A stretch of DNA of 50,904 bases from Achromobacter ruhlandii (GTDB lineage Bacteria; Pseudomonadota; Gammaproteobacteria; Burkholderiales; Burkholderiaceae_B): positions 1 through 50,904 of the forward strand of contig NZ_CADIJL010000042.1 in assembly GCF_902859695.1 (NCBI RefSeq), given 5' to 3'. Shown here one piece after another: positions 32,964-41,228 of the stretch. The position numbers and the translations under genes are program-made. The notes below the pieces were generated by a model. It was not told the DNA's origin. It worked only from the letters and a program-made list of their open reading frames with translations, and ran no database searches. Each line of letters begins with the position of its first letter. Positions within the stretch are counted from its first letter, which is position 1.

Positions 32964-33697
32964 TCGAACAGGCATTGCAGGCCTGGGTGCATTTCTTCAA
33001 GCCCCTGGGCCTGAACTACGGCTTCGTGCTGGATCCGGGCGAGCTGTCCGCCTTCGGCCACGGCCTGCTGGTGACGCTGCAATTGTGCGCCTGGACCATT
33101 CCCGTCAGCCTGCTGTTCGGCGTGCTGATCGCGGCCGGGCTCACCAGCGGCCGGCCCTGGCTGGCGCGGCCGCTGCAGGCCTTCGTCGAGCTGACCCGCA
33201 ACACGCCGACGCTGGTGCAGCTCTATTGCGCCTTCCTGGTGCTGAACATGCTGATCACGCAGAAGCTGGGCGGCGGCAGCCCGATCACGCCGTTCATGTG
33301 GGTGGTGATCGTGGTGGCGCTGCACAAGGGCGTGTTCCATGCCGAGGCGCTGCGCGCCGGCATCGAGGCGGTGCCGTCGGTGACGCTGGAGGCGGCGCGC
33401 TCGCTGGCCTTCTCGCGCCGCCAGATCCTGACGCAGGTGCAGCTGCCGCTGGCACTGCGCTTCGCGCTGCCGGCGCTGGTCAACAACCTGGTGGACCTGG
33501 TGAAGATGACCGCGATCGCCTCGGCCATCGCGGTGGGGGATGTGACCTACGAGTCCATCATGATCTGGTCGCACCGCGACAACGTGCTGGAACTGCTGCT
33601 GCTGATCCTGCTGTATTTCGGCCTGCTGACCTGGCTGGTGAGCGTGGGCGGACGCTGGCTGGAAGCGCGCTTGAGGATGCCCGGCTATGGCCAATGA
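32960..33697 (+). CDS. Amino-acid ABC transporter permease (HisM/GlnP type) 1
   Basis: A 245-residue permease with about five transmembrane helices (from LLVTLQLCAWTIPVSLLFGV onward). It has VELTRNTPTLVQLYCAF, the classic R-x-TP-x-L-x-Q signature of amino-acid permeases, and the EAA loop AARSLAFSRRQILTQVQLPLA. Starts in ATGA overlap with the aminotransferase and overlaps the second permease by 11 bp, so translation is coupled. Pairs with the next product as heterodimer. Confidence 0.93.
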   Translation: MIEQALQAWVHFFKPLGLNYGFVLDPGELSAFGHGLLVTLQLCAWTIPVSLLFGVLIAAGLTSGRPWLARPLQAFVELTRNTPTLVQLYCAFLVLNMLITQKLGGGSPITPFMWVVIVVALHKGVFHAEALRAGIEAVPSVTLEAARSLAFSRRQILTQVQLPLALRFALPALVNNLVDLVKMTAIASAIAVGDVTYESIMIWSHRDNVLELLLLILLYFGLLTWLVSVGGRWLEARLRMPGYGQ

Positions 33698-34505
33698 ACT
33701 GGTATTGAATGGCGCTGCCGCGCATCGCGCCGGCGGTGGCTGGCGGGCGCTGCTGCGTGATCCGTGGGTGGTGCTGCTGCTGGCGCTGGTCGCGCTGGGC
33801 GTCGCCTGGGCGCTGACCGACAGCGCGCCGGCCGCGGTGCGGCACCTGTGGCACTGGTCGCCGGCGCTGCTGCGCGGCCTGGGCATGAACGTGCAGATCA
33901 GCGTGCTGGCCATGGCGCTGGGCACGGCTGCCGGGCTGGTGGTGGGCGCGCTGTCGCTGTCGCCGTCGGCCCTGCTGCGGCGTCTGACGCGGATCTACGT
34001 GCTGGCATTCCGCAACGCGCCGATCCTGGTGCTGGTGTACTTCACCACCTACGTGTTCCCGTTCGAACTGAACCTGGGCGGCTGGAACCTGCCGTTCCCC
34101 GACTGGATCAAGGTGGTGATCGGGCTGGGCCTGCCGGCCAGCGCCAACGTCGCCGAGATCTTCCGCGGCGCGATCCAGTCGATCCCCGAGGCGCAGTGGG
34201 AGGCGGCGCAGTCGCTGGCGTTCCGGCGCGCGCAGATCTTCCGCATGATCGTGCTGCCGCAGTGCGTGCGGCGCATGCTGCCGTCGTGGATGAACCTGTA
34301 CGCCAGCATCACCATGAGCACCTCGCTGGCCTCGCTGGTCGGCGTGCACGACCTGGTCGACACCGCCACGGTGGCCAGTAACACGGTGGCGCGCAGCGAC
34401 TTCACCATCCTGGTCTATTTCACGCTATTGGCGCTGTTCTTCGCCTATTGCTATCCCATCGCGCGCTGGACGCGCCATCTGGAACGACGTTATGCGCATC
34501 ACTGA
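33687..34505 (+). CDS. Amino-acid ABC transporter permease 2
   Basis: A 272-residue permease with a longer N-terminal cytoplasmic leader. Its signature is VLAFRNAPILVLVYFTTYV, and the EAA loop reads AAQSLAFRRAQIFRMIVLPQ; about six hydrophobic segments are seen. The start codon at 33687 lies inside the end of permease 1, and its own 3' end overlaps the ATPase gene by 14 bp. Together with permease 1 and the ATPase it makes a complete importer served by the two receptors upstream. Confidence 0.93.
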   Translation: MANELVLNGAAAHRAGGGWRALLRDPWVVLLLALVALGVAWALTDSAPAAVRHLWHWSPALLRGLGMNVQISVLAMALGTAAGLVVGALSLSPSALLRRLTRIYVLAFRNAPILVLVYFTTYVFPFELNLGGWNLPFPDWIKVVIGLGLPASANVAEIFRGAIQSIPEAQWEAAQSLAFRRAQIFRMIVLPQCVRRMLPSWMNLYASITMSTSLASLVGVHDLVDTATVASNTVARSDFTILVYFTLLALFFAYCYPIARWTRHLERRYAHH

Positions 34506-35343
34506 CAGCGGCGGCCACGCCGCGACCGACACCCCGCTGGTGAGCCTGCGGGACGTGCACCTGGCATTCGGCCAGACCGAAGTGCTCAAGGGCATCGACG
34601 TCGAGGTCCGGCCTGGCAACGCGGTGTCCATCATCGGCCCGTCGGGCTCGGGCAAGTCCACCATCCTGCGCTGCATCACCGGCCTGCTGCGGCCGCAGCG
34701 CGGCGAGATCGAGGTCGGCGGCGTGCGGGTCGACGCGCTCAAGAGCGAATCCGAACTGATCGCCCTGCGCAAGCGGGTCGGCTTCGTGTTCCAGCAATAC
34801 AACCTGTTCCCGCACCTGAGCGTGCTGGAGAACCTGGTGATTTCGCCCATCAAGGTCAACAGCCAGCCGCGAGCCCAGGCCCAGGCGCTGGCGCGCGAGC
34901 TGCTGGCCAAGGTGCGCATGGACCACAAGGAAAACGCCTACCCGGGCGAACTGTCGGGCGGCCAGCAGCAGCGCGTGGCCATTGCCCGCGCGCTGGCCCT
35001 GCGGCCCGAACTGATCCTGTTCGACGAAGTGACCTCGGCGCTGGATCCGGAAATGGTGGGCGAAGTGCTGACGGTAATACGCGACCTGGTGCAGGACGGC
35101 CTGACCTGCGTGCTGGTGACGCACGAAATGCGCTTTGCCCAGGAGGTGAGCGACACGGTGTACTTCACCGAAGCCGGCCGCATCGTCGAGCACGGTCCGC
35201 CGGCGCGCATCTTCGGCCGGCCGGACAGCGAGCGCACCCGCGCCTTCCTGCAACGCGCCTCGGCCGAGCCGCCCGCGCGGCGCGCCCAGGCCGATCCGAT
35301 CGATGCCTACCTGACCTTTGACCCGCTGCGCCTCGCAGTGTGA
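34492..35343 (+). CDS. Amino-acid ABC transporter ATPase
   Basis: A 283-residue ATPase of the GlnQ/HisP family. Walker A GPSGSGKST (49-57), Q-loop FQQYNLFPHLSV, signature LSGGQQQR (154-161), Walker B LILFDEVTSALD (174-185) and the switch histidine in VTHEM are intact. About 30 residues beyond the usual end (RRAQADPIDAYLTFDP) are extra. Overlaps permease 2 and is followed after 25 bp by the cupin gene, continuing the same transcription unit. It energises uptake from the inner face of the membrane. Confidence 0.95.
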   Translation: MRITDSGGHAATDTPLVSLRDVHLAFGQTEVLKGIDVEVRPGNAVSIIGPSGSGKSTILRCITGLLRPQRGEIEVGGVRVDALKSESELIALRKRVGFVFQQYNLFPHLSVLENLVISPIKVNSQPRAQAQALARELLAKVRMDHKENAYPGELSGGQQQRVAIARALALRPELILFDEVTSALDPEMVGEVLTVIRDLVQDGLTCVLVTHEMRFAQEVSDTVYFTEAGRIVEHGPPARIFGRPDSERTRAFLQRASAEPPARRAQADPIDAYLTFDPLRLAV

Positions 35344-35368
35344 TGCCTTTCCGCAACCCGGAGCCGAC

Positions 35369-35995
35369 ATGACCGCCGAATCTTCCGTTACTCTCGAACG
35401 CCGCCAGCAGGTGCAGGACGCCCTGGCCGACATCCGCGGCCTGCTGGCCGCCGCGCCGCTGACGCGCGACCTGCTGGCGCGGATTACCACGCGCCTGGAG
35501 CAGCTGGCGCAACAGCGCGCGCTGTTTCCCGCCACCGAATTCGCGCCGCCCGCGCCGGGGCAGGGCGTGGGGGCCTCGACCCGCTACCGCCTCAATCCCG
35601 ACGACGCCGCCGGCGAACCGGCGCTCTACCTGAACTCGATCAACCCGGGCAAGACCACCTTGCCGCACAACCACACCACCTGGGCGGTGATCGTGGCGCT
35701 GTCGGGCCAGGAGCTGAACCGCGTCTACCGCCGCAGCGACGACGGCTCGCAGGCCGGCCGCGCCACGCTGGAACAGGTGCGCGAAGTGGTGGTGCAGCCG
35801 GGGCAGTCGGTGTCGTTCCTGCCGGACGACATCCACAGCATTCACGTCACCGGCGATGCGCCGACCCTGCATTTTCACCTGTATGGGCAGCCGCTGGAGA
35901 CGCTGTCGGGCCGCATCGGCATCGACCTGGCCACCGGCGAGATCGTCAACTACAACGCCACCCAGATGAAGCCGGGCCAGGAGCAGCGCGCATGA
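35369..35995 (+). CDS. Cysteine dioxygenase-type cupin (thiol dioxygenase)
   Basis: A 208-residue cupin of the cysteine dioxygenase family, mononuclear non-heme Fe(II) enzymes adding O2 to a thiol to give a sulfinate. The three iron histidines are H100 and H102 (LPHNHTTWAVI) and H156 (DDIHSIHV). A Tyr follows the H-x-H segment in the GQELNRVYRR stretch. The 5' ATG is 25 bp after the ATPase, and the stop overlaps the next start (ATGA). Substrate may be cysteine, 3-mercaptopropionate or another thiol; the residues that separate these subtypes could not be judged safely. It is related to the N-terminal domain of the fusion at 38816-41023. Confidence 0.88.
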   Translation: MTAESSVTLERRQQVQDALADIRGLLAAAPLTRDLLARITTRLEQLAQQRALFPATEFAPPAPGQGVGASTRYRLNPDDAAGEPALYLNSINPGKTTLPHNHTTWAVIVALSGQELNRVYRRSDDGSQAGRATLEQVREVVVQPGQSVSFLPDDIHSIHVTGDAPTLHFHLYGQPLETLSGRIGIDLATGEIVNYNATQMKPGQEQRA

Positions 35996-37197
35996 GCCTC
36001 GATCACGCCCACGTGCAGACCCGGCTGGTGCATGCCGGCAGTCCCGACCTGAAGCAGGGCGCCGGCCCGGTCAACGTGCCGGTGGTGCGCACCAGCACCG
36101 TGCGCTTCGCCGATACCGCCACCCATGCCGCGCTGAACGCGCAGCGCGCCGCCGGCGAACGCATCGCCACCTACGGCCGCCACGGCCTGGACACGCACCA
36201 GGCGCTGGAAGCGGCGGTCGCGTCGCTGGAAGGCGGCCATCGCAGCATCCTGGCGCCATCCGGCCTGTCGGCCATCGTGCTGGTGCTGCTGGCCACGCTG
36301 GCGCCGGGCGAGCACGCGCTGGTGTCGGACAGCGTCTATTCGCCGGTGCGGCGCGTCGACAAGGCGCTGCTGCAGCGCTACGGCATCGAGGTCGAATACT
36401 TCTCGCCCGGCCGCGACGATCTGGCCGAACGCTTCCGCCCCAACACGCGGCTGCTGTACCTGGAGTCGCCCAGCTCGCTGCTGTTCGAGGTGCTGGACCT
36501 GCCGGCGCTGGCGGCCCAGGCGCGCAGCCGCGGCGTGGTGGTGGCCACCGACAACACCTGGAGCGGCGGCCTCTACTATCAGCCGCTGGCGCTGGGCGCC
36601 AACATCTCGATCCAGGCCGCCACCAAGTACCTGGCCGGCCATTCAGACGTGATGATGGGCGTGGTCACGGTCGACAGCCCCGAGCTGGCGCGGCAGGTCG
36701 GCGCCACCTACGACGCGCTCGGCCTGGCGGTGGGCGCGGACGATGCCTACCTGACGCTGCGCGGCCTGCGCACGCTGGACGTGCGCCTGGCGCGCCACCA
36801 CCAGAACGCGCTGAGCGTGGCCGAATACCTGTCGCGCCATGGCGATGTGGAACGGGTCTTTTACCCGGCGTTGCCGCAGGATCCGGGCCATGCGCTGTGG
36901 CGGCGCGATTTCAGCGGCGCCAGCGGCCTGGTGTCGTTCGCGTTCAAGGCCGGCCAGCCGGGCGCCGCGGCGCGCTTCATCGACGCGCTGCGCTATTTCT
37001 CCATTGGCGCGTCCTGGGGCGGCTACGAGAGCCTGGCGCTGGAGGCGGCGCCGGAACGGCTGGCCGAGCACAGTGTGTGGCAGGGCGGCCATGAAGTGGT
37101 GCGCCTGCACATCGGCCTGGAGCATCCGCTGGACCTGGTCGAGGACCTCGACCGGGCCTTCGGCGCGGTCCGCGACGGCCTGCGCCGCAGCGCCTGA
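35992..37197 (+). CDS. Cystathionine beta-lyase-type C-S lyase
   Basis: A 401-residue PLP enzyme of the Cys/Met metabolism family that cleaves C-S bonds (cystathionine, cystine and related compounds). PLP-binding K212 sits in IQAATKYLAGHSDVMMG; Y61 (TYGRHG) from the neighbouring subunit, the D187-N188 of TDNTWSG and the C-terminal SIGASWGGYES block are typical of MetC-type beta-lyases. As the last gene in an operon with an amino-acid importer, aminotransferase and thiol dioxygenase, it more likely degrades an imported sulfur compound to H2S or a persulfide, pyruvate and ammonia than makes methionine. metC would be a possible name. Confidence 0.88.
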   Translation: MSLDHAHVQTRLVHAGSPDLKQGAGPVNVPVVRTSTVRFADTATHAALNAQRAAGERIATYGRHGLDTHQALEAAVASLEGGHRSILAPSGLSAIVLVLLATLAPGEHALVSDSVYSPVRRVDKALLQRYGIEVEYFSPGRDDLAERFRPNTRLLYLESPSSLLFEVLDLPALAAQARSRGVVVATDNTWSGGLYYQPLALGANISIQAATKYLAGHSDVMMGVVTVDSPELARQVGATYDALGLAVGADDAYLTLRGLRTLDVRLARHHQNALSVAEYLSRHGDVERVFYPALPQDPGHALWRRDFSGASGLVSFAFKAGQPGAAARFIDALRYFSIGASWGGYESLALEAAPERLAEHSVWQGGHEVVRLHIGLEHPLDLVEDLDRAFGAVRDGLRRSA

Positions 37198-37260
37198 CGC
37201 ATATGCAAATGACTGCGTTTCCTTAGGGATTCTGATTATGTAGAAGCAATTACAACCTCT

Positions 37261-37290
37261 TTGTCCGGTTGTACCCCCGGGGTCTAGAAT
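37261..37290 (+). promoter_or_regulatory. Possible sigma-70 promoter of the VOC gene
   Basis: TTGTCC (37261-37266), an 18-bp spacer and TAGAAT (37285-37290), 30 bp before the ATG at 37320. AT-rich sequence just upstream could bind an activator. Confidence 0.4.
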
Positions 37291-37319
37291 TTGCCTTGTT
37301 CCACGGTTGGCGGCAGGGC

Positions 37320-37667
37320 ATGTCTTCTATTTCTTCGATCGGATCGGTACAGCTTTCCTTCGCGGCGCGGCAACTGGATGCCGTGCGCGAGTTCTACCGC
37401 GGCACCCTCGGGCTGGATGAGATGCCGGTCCCGGACGGGCGCCTGCTGTTCGCCCTGGGCGACGCGACCCTGTCGCTGTCGCCGGTGGCCGAGGTCAACC
37501 GCGAGGTGCGGGCCGACTATCTGGCGATCCGCACCCACGCCTACGACGACATTCTGCTGCGCCTGCGCGACGCCGGCTTTCATCCGGTCTGTTCGCTGCC
37601 CGACGCCTCGCCGCGCGTCATGTACGTCAAAGATCCCAGCGGCAATCAACTGGCATTTCTCGGCTAG
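37320..37667 (+). CDS. VOC-superfamily (glyoxalase-like) protein
   Basis: A 115-residue single VOC domain. The ATG at 37320 is used; an earlier in-frame ATG-like start would add a leader over the probable promoter. The beta-alpha-beta start is VQLSFAARQLDAVREFYRGTLGL and the end is VMYVKDPSGNQLAFLG. The His normally seen in strand 1 and the Glu in the final strand, which bind metal in glyoxalase I and extradiol enzymes, are Ser and Ala/Leu-type here, so a metal-free binding or lyase role is possible. It precedes the CysB-like gene by 40 bp, so the two may be co-transcribed. Confidence 0.82.
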   Translation: MSSISSIGSVQLSFAARQLDAVREFYRGTLGLDEMPVPDGRLLFALGDATLSLSPVAEVNREVRADYLAIRTHAYDDILLRLRDAGFHPVCSLPDASPRVMYVKDPSGNQLAFLG

Positions 37668-37707
37668 GCCTCGTGCTCGGCTCCCTCACACAGGCCTCGG
37701 CGATTCC

Positions 37708-38637
37708 ATGAACTTCCAGCAACTGCGTTCCGTGCGCGAGACCGTGCGCCGCGATTTCAACCTGACCGACGTATCCGAAAGCCTGCACACTTCGCAGCCT
37801 GGCGTCAGCCGCCAGATCCGCGAACTGGAGGAAGAGGTCGGCGTCGACATCTTCGTGCGCTCCGGCAAGCGGCTGATCGGCCTGACGCCGCCGGGCGAGC
37901 AGATCCTGCCGCTGGTCGAGCAGATCCTGCAATGCGCCGACAACATCCGCCACGCCGGCGCCGAATACGCCGACAGCCGCAAGGGCGTGCTGTCGATCGC
38001 GGCCACGCATTCGCAGGCGCGCTACGCCTTGCCGCCGGTGGTCAAGGAATTCCGCCAGCGCTATCCCGAGGTGGTGCTGCACCTGCACCAGGGATCGCCC
38101 AAGCAGGTCTCGGAGATGCTGCTGGAGGGCGAGGCCGACATCGGCGTGGCGACCGAGGCGGTGGCCGACTATCCCGGCCTGCTGAACCTGCCGTGCTACC
38201 GCTGGAGCCACAGCGTCATCGTGCCCAAGGGGCATCCGCTCGCCGCGGTGGACGGCGGCATCAGCCTGTCGCAGCTGTCGCGCTATCCCATCATCACCTA
38301 CGGGCGCGGCTACACCGGCCGGGCCCATATCGACGAGGCCTTCGCCCGCGCCGGCATCACGCCGGACATCGTCATGACGGCGATGGACGCCGACGTCATC
38401 AAGACCTATGTCGAGCTCGAACTGGGCGTGGGCATCGTGGCCGCCGTGGCCTGGGACGCCGAGCGCGACACGCGGCTGTGCGCCATCGACGCCCGCCACC
38501 TGTTCGAGATCAACCTGACGCGCCTGGCGATCCGCCGCGGGGCGTGGCTGCGCGGCTATGCCTTCCACTTCATCGAGATGTTCGTGCCGACGTTGACGCG
38601 CGCGGTGGTGGACCAGGCGCTCAAGGGCGAAGCCTGA
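37708..38637 (+). CDS. CysB-like LysR-type regulator
   Basis: A 309-residue LysR regulator of the CysB/Cbl branch. The N-terminus MNFQQLRSVRETVRRDFNLTDVSESL, then TSQPGVSRQIRELEEEVG and SGKRLIGLTPPG, is the CysB pattern; the effector domain starts with LSIAATHSQARYALP, where CysB has its sulfate/acetylserine-binding Thr residues (TTHTQARY). Length is slightly shorter than E. coli CysB (324). In betaproteobacteria such paralogues regulate sulfur-source genes. Lying between the transporter/lyase block and the dioxygenase-rhodanese/sulfurtransferase block, it is the obvious candidate activator for both; targets are inference. Confidence 0.9.
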   Translation: MNFQQLRSVRETVRRDFNLTDVSESLHTSQPGVSRQIRELEEEVGVDIFVRSGKRLIGLTPPGEQILPLVEQILQCADNIRHAGAEYADSRKGVLSIAATHSQARYALPPVVKEFRQRYPEVVLHLHQGSPKQVSEMLLEGEADIGVATEAVADYPGLLNLPCYRWSHSVIVPKGHPLAAVDGGISLSQLSRYPIITYGRGYTGRAHIDEAFARAGITPDIVMTAMDADVIKTYVELELGVGIVAAVAWDAERDTRLCAIDARHLFEINLTRLAIRRGAWLRGYAFHFIEMFVPTLTRAVVDQALKGEA

Positions 38638-38815
38638 GACCGGGCGAGGGCGCGCGGCTGCGTGGCCTGCGCGCGTGGCGCGGTGCCGCTCCGTGCCGTC
38701 CGGCCGGCGGGCGCGCATCGCCGGCCGCATAACCATAGACGCATTTCTACGTTGTCCGCGCCCGGTCGTGGACGTAGGCTGATCCGGTTCTTCAACCCCA
38801 GGAATTCCGGATCCC

Positions 38816-41023
38816 ATGAGCACCCATCCCGACGCGGCCGCCGCCGCTTTCCGCCACGATACCGAACGCGCCCGCGCCGTGCGCGACTTCATCGCGCAGG
38901 TCAAGGCGCTGGCGCCGGACCCCGCGCGCGCCACGCCCGAACAACTGGCCCCGGTGGCCCGCCTGCTCGAAGCGCTCGGACGCCGCGCGGAATTGTTTCC
39001 GGCCGAGGCCTTCGCCGTGGTGCCCGGACGGCCCACCTCGATCTACCGCCTGGCCGAAGACGCCGACGGCGGCTACGCGTTGTACCTGTCGCTGGGCGAG
39101 CCCGGCAAGGCGCAGCCGCCGCACGACCACACCACCTGGGCCATCATCGCCGGCGTCTCCGGCAACGAGCGCAACGAGGTCTATGCGCGCAGCGCCGGCA
39201 ATGAGCCCGGGCGCGACGTGCTGACCCACGTGCGACGGGTGGACGTGGCGGCGGGCAATTCCATCGTGCTGGGACCGGCCGACGTGCACACCATCGAACT
39301 GGTGGGCGACGCGCCCGGCGCGCACCTGCATTTCTACGGCCTGGCGCTTGACCGCCTGCACGGCCGCGTGGTGTTCGAGAGCACCGCCGGCGGCGCCTAC
39401 CGCACCTTTTCGCCGCCGGCCGCGATTTACCATGCGCGCCTGTCGCCCGCCGGGTTGCAGGAAGCGCTGCGCGGCGAGGCGGAGATCGCCGTGCTCGACG
39501 TGCGCGAAGCCGGCCGCTACGCCCGCCGCCACCTGCTGTACGCAGTGCCGGCGCCGCTGTGGCGCCTGGAAGTGCTGGCCGACCGCCTGGTGCCGCGCCG
39601 CGACACGCGCATCGTGCTGGTGGACGACGACGAGACCCTGGCGCATCAGGCCGCCGCCAAGCTGACGCGCCTGGGCTGGACCGACATCTCGGTGCTGGCC
39701 GGCGGCACCGACGGCTGGGAGCGGGAAGGGCGCGAACTGTTTTCGGGCACCAACGTGCCCAGCAAGGCCTTTGGCGAAGTCATCGAACACGAAAAGCACA
39801 CGCCGTGGATCGACGTCGACGAACTGCACGAGCGGGTCGCGCGCGGCGACGACATCGTGGTGGTCGACAGTCGCACGCCGGAGGAATTCCACAACTTCAC
39901 GCTGCCGTTCTCGCACAGCCTGCCGGGCGCCGAGCTGGTGTACCGCATCCGCGAGCTGGCGCCGGATCCCAAGACCTTCGTGGTGGTGAACTGCGCCGGC
40001 CGCACGCGCAGCATTGTCGGCGCGCAGACGCTGATCGACGCCGGCATCCCGAACCGCGTCGCGTCGCTGCGCAACGGCACCATGGAATGGCTGCTGTCCG
40101 GCCGCGAGCTGGCCTATGGCCGTCAGGCGGCGCTGCCCGAACCGTCGGCCGACAGCGCCGCCGCCGCGCGCGAGCAGGCGCGCGGCGTGGCGCAGCGTGC
40201 CGGCATCGGCCATATCGACGCGGCCACGTTGCGCGCCTTCGAGGCCGAGCAGGGCACGCGCACGCTGTACAAGTTCGACGTGCGCACCCGCGAGGAATAC
40301 GAAACCGGTCACCTGCCGGGCTGGCGCTGGGCGCCCGGCGGCCAACTGGTGCAGGCCACCGACGAGTACCTGGCCACCCGGCGCGCGCGCGTGGTGCTGG
40401 CCGACTGGGACGGCGTGCGCGCCCAGACCACCGGCGCCTGGCTGGCGCAACTGGGCGCGGTCGAGGTCTACCTGTACCAGCCGCCGGCGCTGGCGGCGCT
40501 CGAACGCGGCGCCGAGCCGCGCCGCGTGCTGCGGCACCGGCCCGACGTGCCGGCGTTGCGGCCGCAGGCTTTGCAGGCGGCTATCGACGCCGGTTCGGCG
40601 GAGGTCTACGACATTGAATCGCGGTTGGCCTACGAGCGCGGCCACGTGCCCGGCGCGCGCTACGCCGCGCCGGATCGCCTGCAGGAGTTCCTGCCGGCCG
40701 ACACGCAGCGGACGATCGTGTTGACGTCGCCCGACGGCGTGCTGGCCGCCGTGGCGGCGGCCGAGCTGGCCTGGCGCACCGGCCGCCCGGTGCGCTACCT
40801 GCTGGGCGGCACCCGCGCCTGGCAGGCGCAGGGCCTGCCGCTGGCGCAGGGCGCCGACGGCGTGCTGACGGGCGACGACGACCAGAGTATCAGTCCGTAC
40901 CTGTTCGACGATCTCTCGGCGCGCGACCAGGGCTTTCGTGACTACCTCGATTGGGAACTGGGGTTGGTGGCGCAACTGGAGCGCGACGGCAGCGCGGATA
41001 TCCGGCTGATCGCGGCGGCATAA
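38816..41023 (+). CDS. Thiol dioxygenase fused to four rhodanese-like modules
   Basis: A 735-residue cytosolic protein. Residues 1-195 are a cysteine dioxygenase-type cupin with iron ligands H103 and H105 (PPHDHTTWAII) and H158 (ADVHTIEL). It is followed by four rhodanese-like repeats: about 208-310 (VLDVREAGRY), 328-440 (VVDSRTPEEF), 465-560 (KFDVRTREEY) and 575-680 (VYDIESRLAY). Only repeat 2 keeps the catalytic cysteine, C393 in NCAGRTRS; the equivalent loops of repeats 1, 3 and 4 read VDDDE, ADWDG and TSPDG. Thus one active and three structural modules are expected. The likely role is to couple thiol oxidation with sulfane-sulfur transfer. A gap of 178 bp after the CysB-like gene suggests its own promoter. 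Confidence 0.9.
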   Translation: MSTHPDAAAAAFRHDTERARAVRDFIAQVKALAPDPARATPEQLAPVARLLEALGRRAELFPAEAFAVVPGRPTSIYRLAEDADGGYALYLSLGEPGKAQPPHDHTTWAIIAGVSGNERNEVYARSAGNEPGRDVLTHVRRVDVAAGNSIVLGPADVHTIELVGDAPGAHLHFYGLALDRLHGRVVFESTAGGAYRTFSPPAAIYHARLSPAGLQEALRGEAEIAVLDVREAGRYARRHLLYAVPAPLWRLEVLADRLVPRRDTRIVLVDDDETLAHQAAAKLTRLGWTDISVLAGGTDGWEREGRELFSGTNVPSKAFGEVIEHEKHTPWIDVDELHERVARGDDIVVVDSRTPEEFHNFTLPFSHSLPGAELVYRIRELAPDPKTFVVVNCAGRTRSIVGAQTLIDAGIPNRVASLRNGTMEWLLSGRELAYGRQAALPEPSADSAAAAREQARGVAQRAGIGHIDAATLRAFEAEQGTRTLYKFDVRTREEYETGHLPGWRWAPGGQLVQATDEYLATRRARVVLADWDGVRAQTTGAWLAQLGAVEVYLYQPPALAALERGAEPRRVLRHRPDVPALRPQALQAAIDAGSAEVYDIESRLAYERGHVPGARYAAPDRLQEFLPADTQRTIVLTSPDGVLAAVAAAELAWRTGRPVRYLLGGTRAWQAQGLPLAQGADGVLTGDDDQSISPYLFDDLSARDQGFRDYLDWELGLVAQLERDGSADIRLIAAA

Positions 41024-41228
41024 GCGCGGCGGCGCGCGAGCGATGGGCGGCCGGCACGGTGCCGCCGGACGCCCATCGCCTGCCTGCGCGGCCGCGCCAT
41101 TTGCGCCTGGCGCCGCGATCTGCGCGTCGCGGTAATCAGGTTATGACCACTTAATTGTTCCTGACTGTAAGCTGAACAAATATGCTCCGGTTTCCCAGGC
41201 CCGATCGTGCCTGCTTCCGGAGAACGTG

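Noticed and set aside
38792..40975. Long minus-strand frame opposite the dioxygenase-rhodanese fusion
   Set aside because: No domain and biased composition; the plus strand has the histidine and rhodanese motifs.
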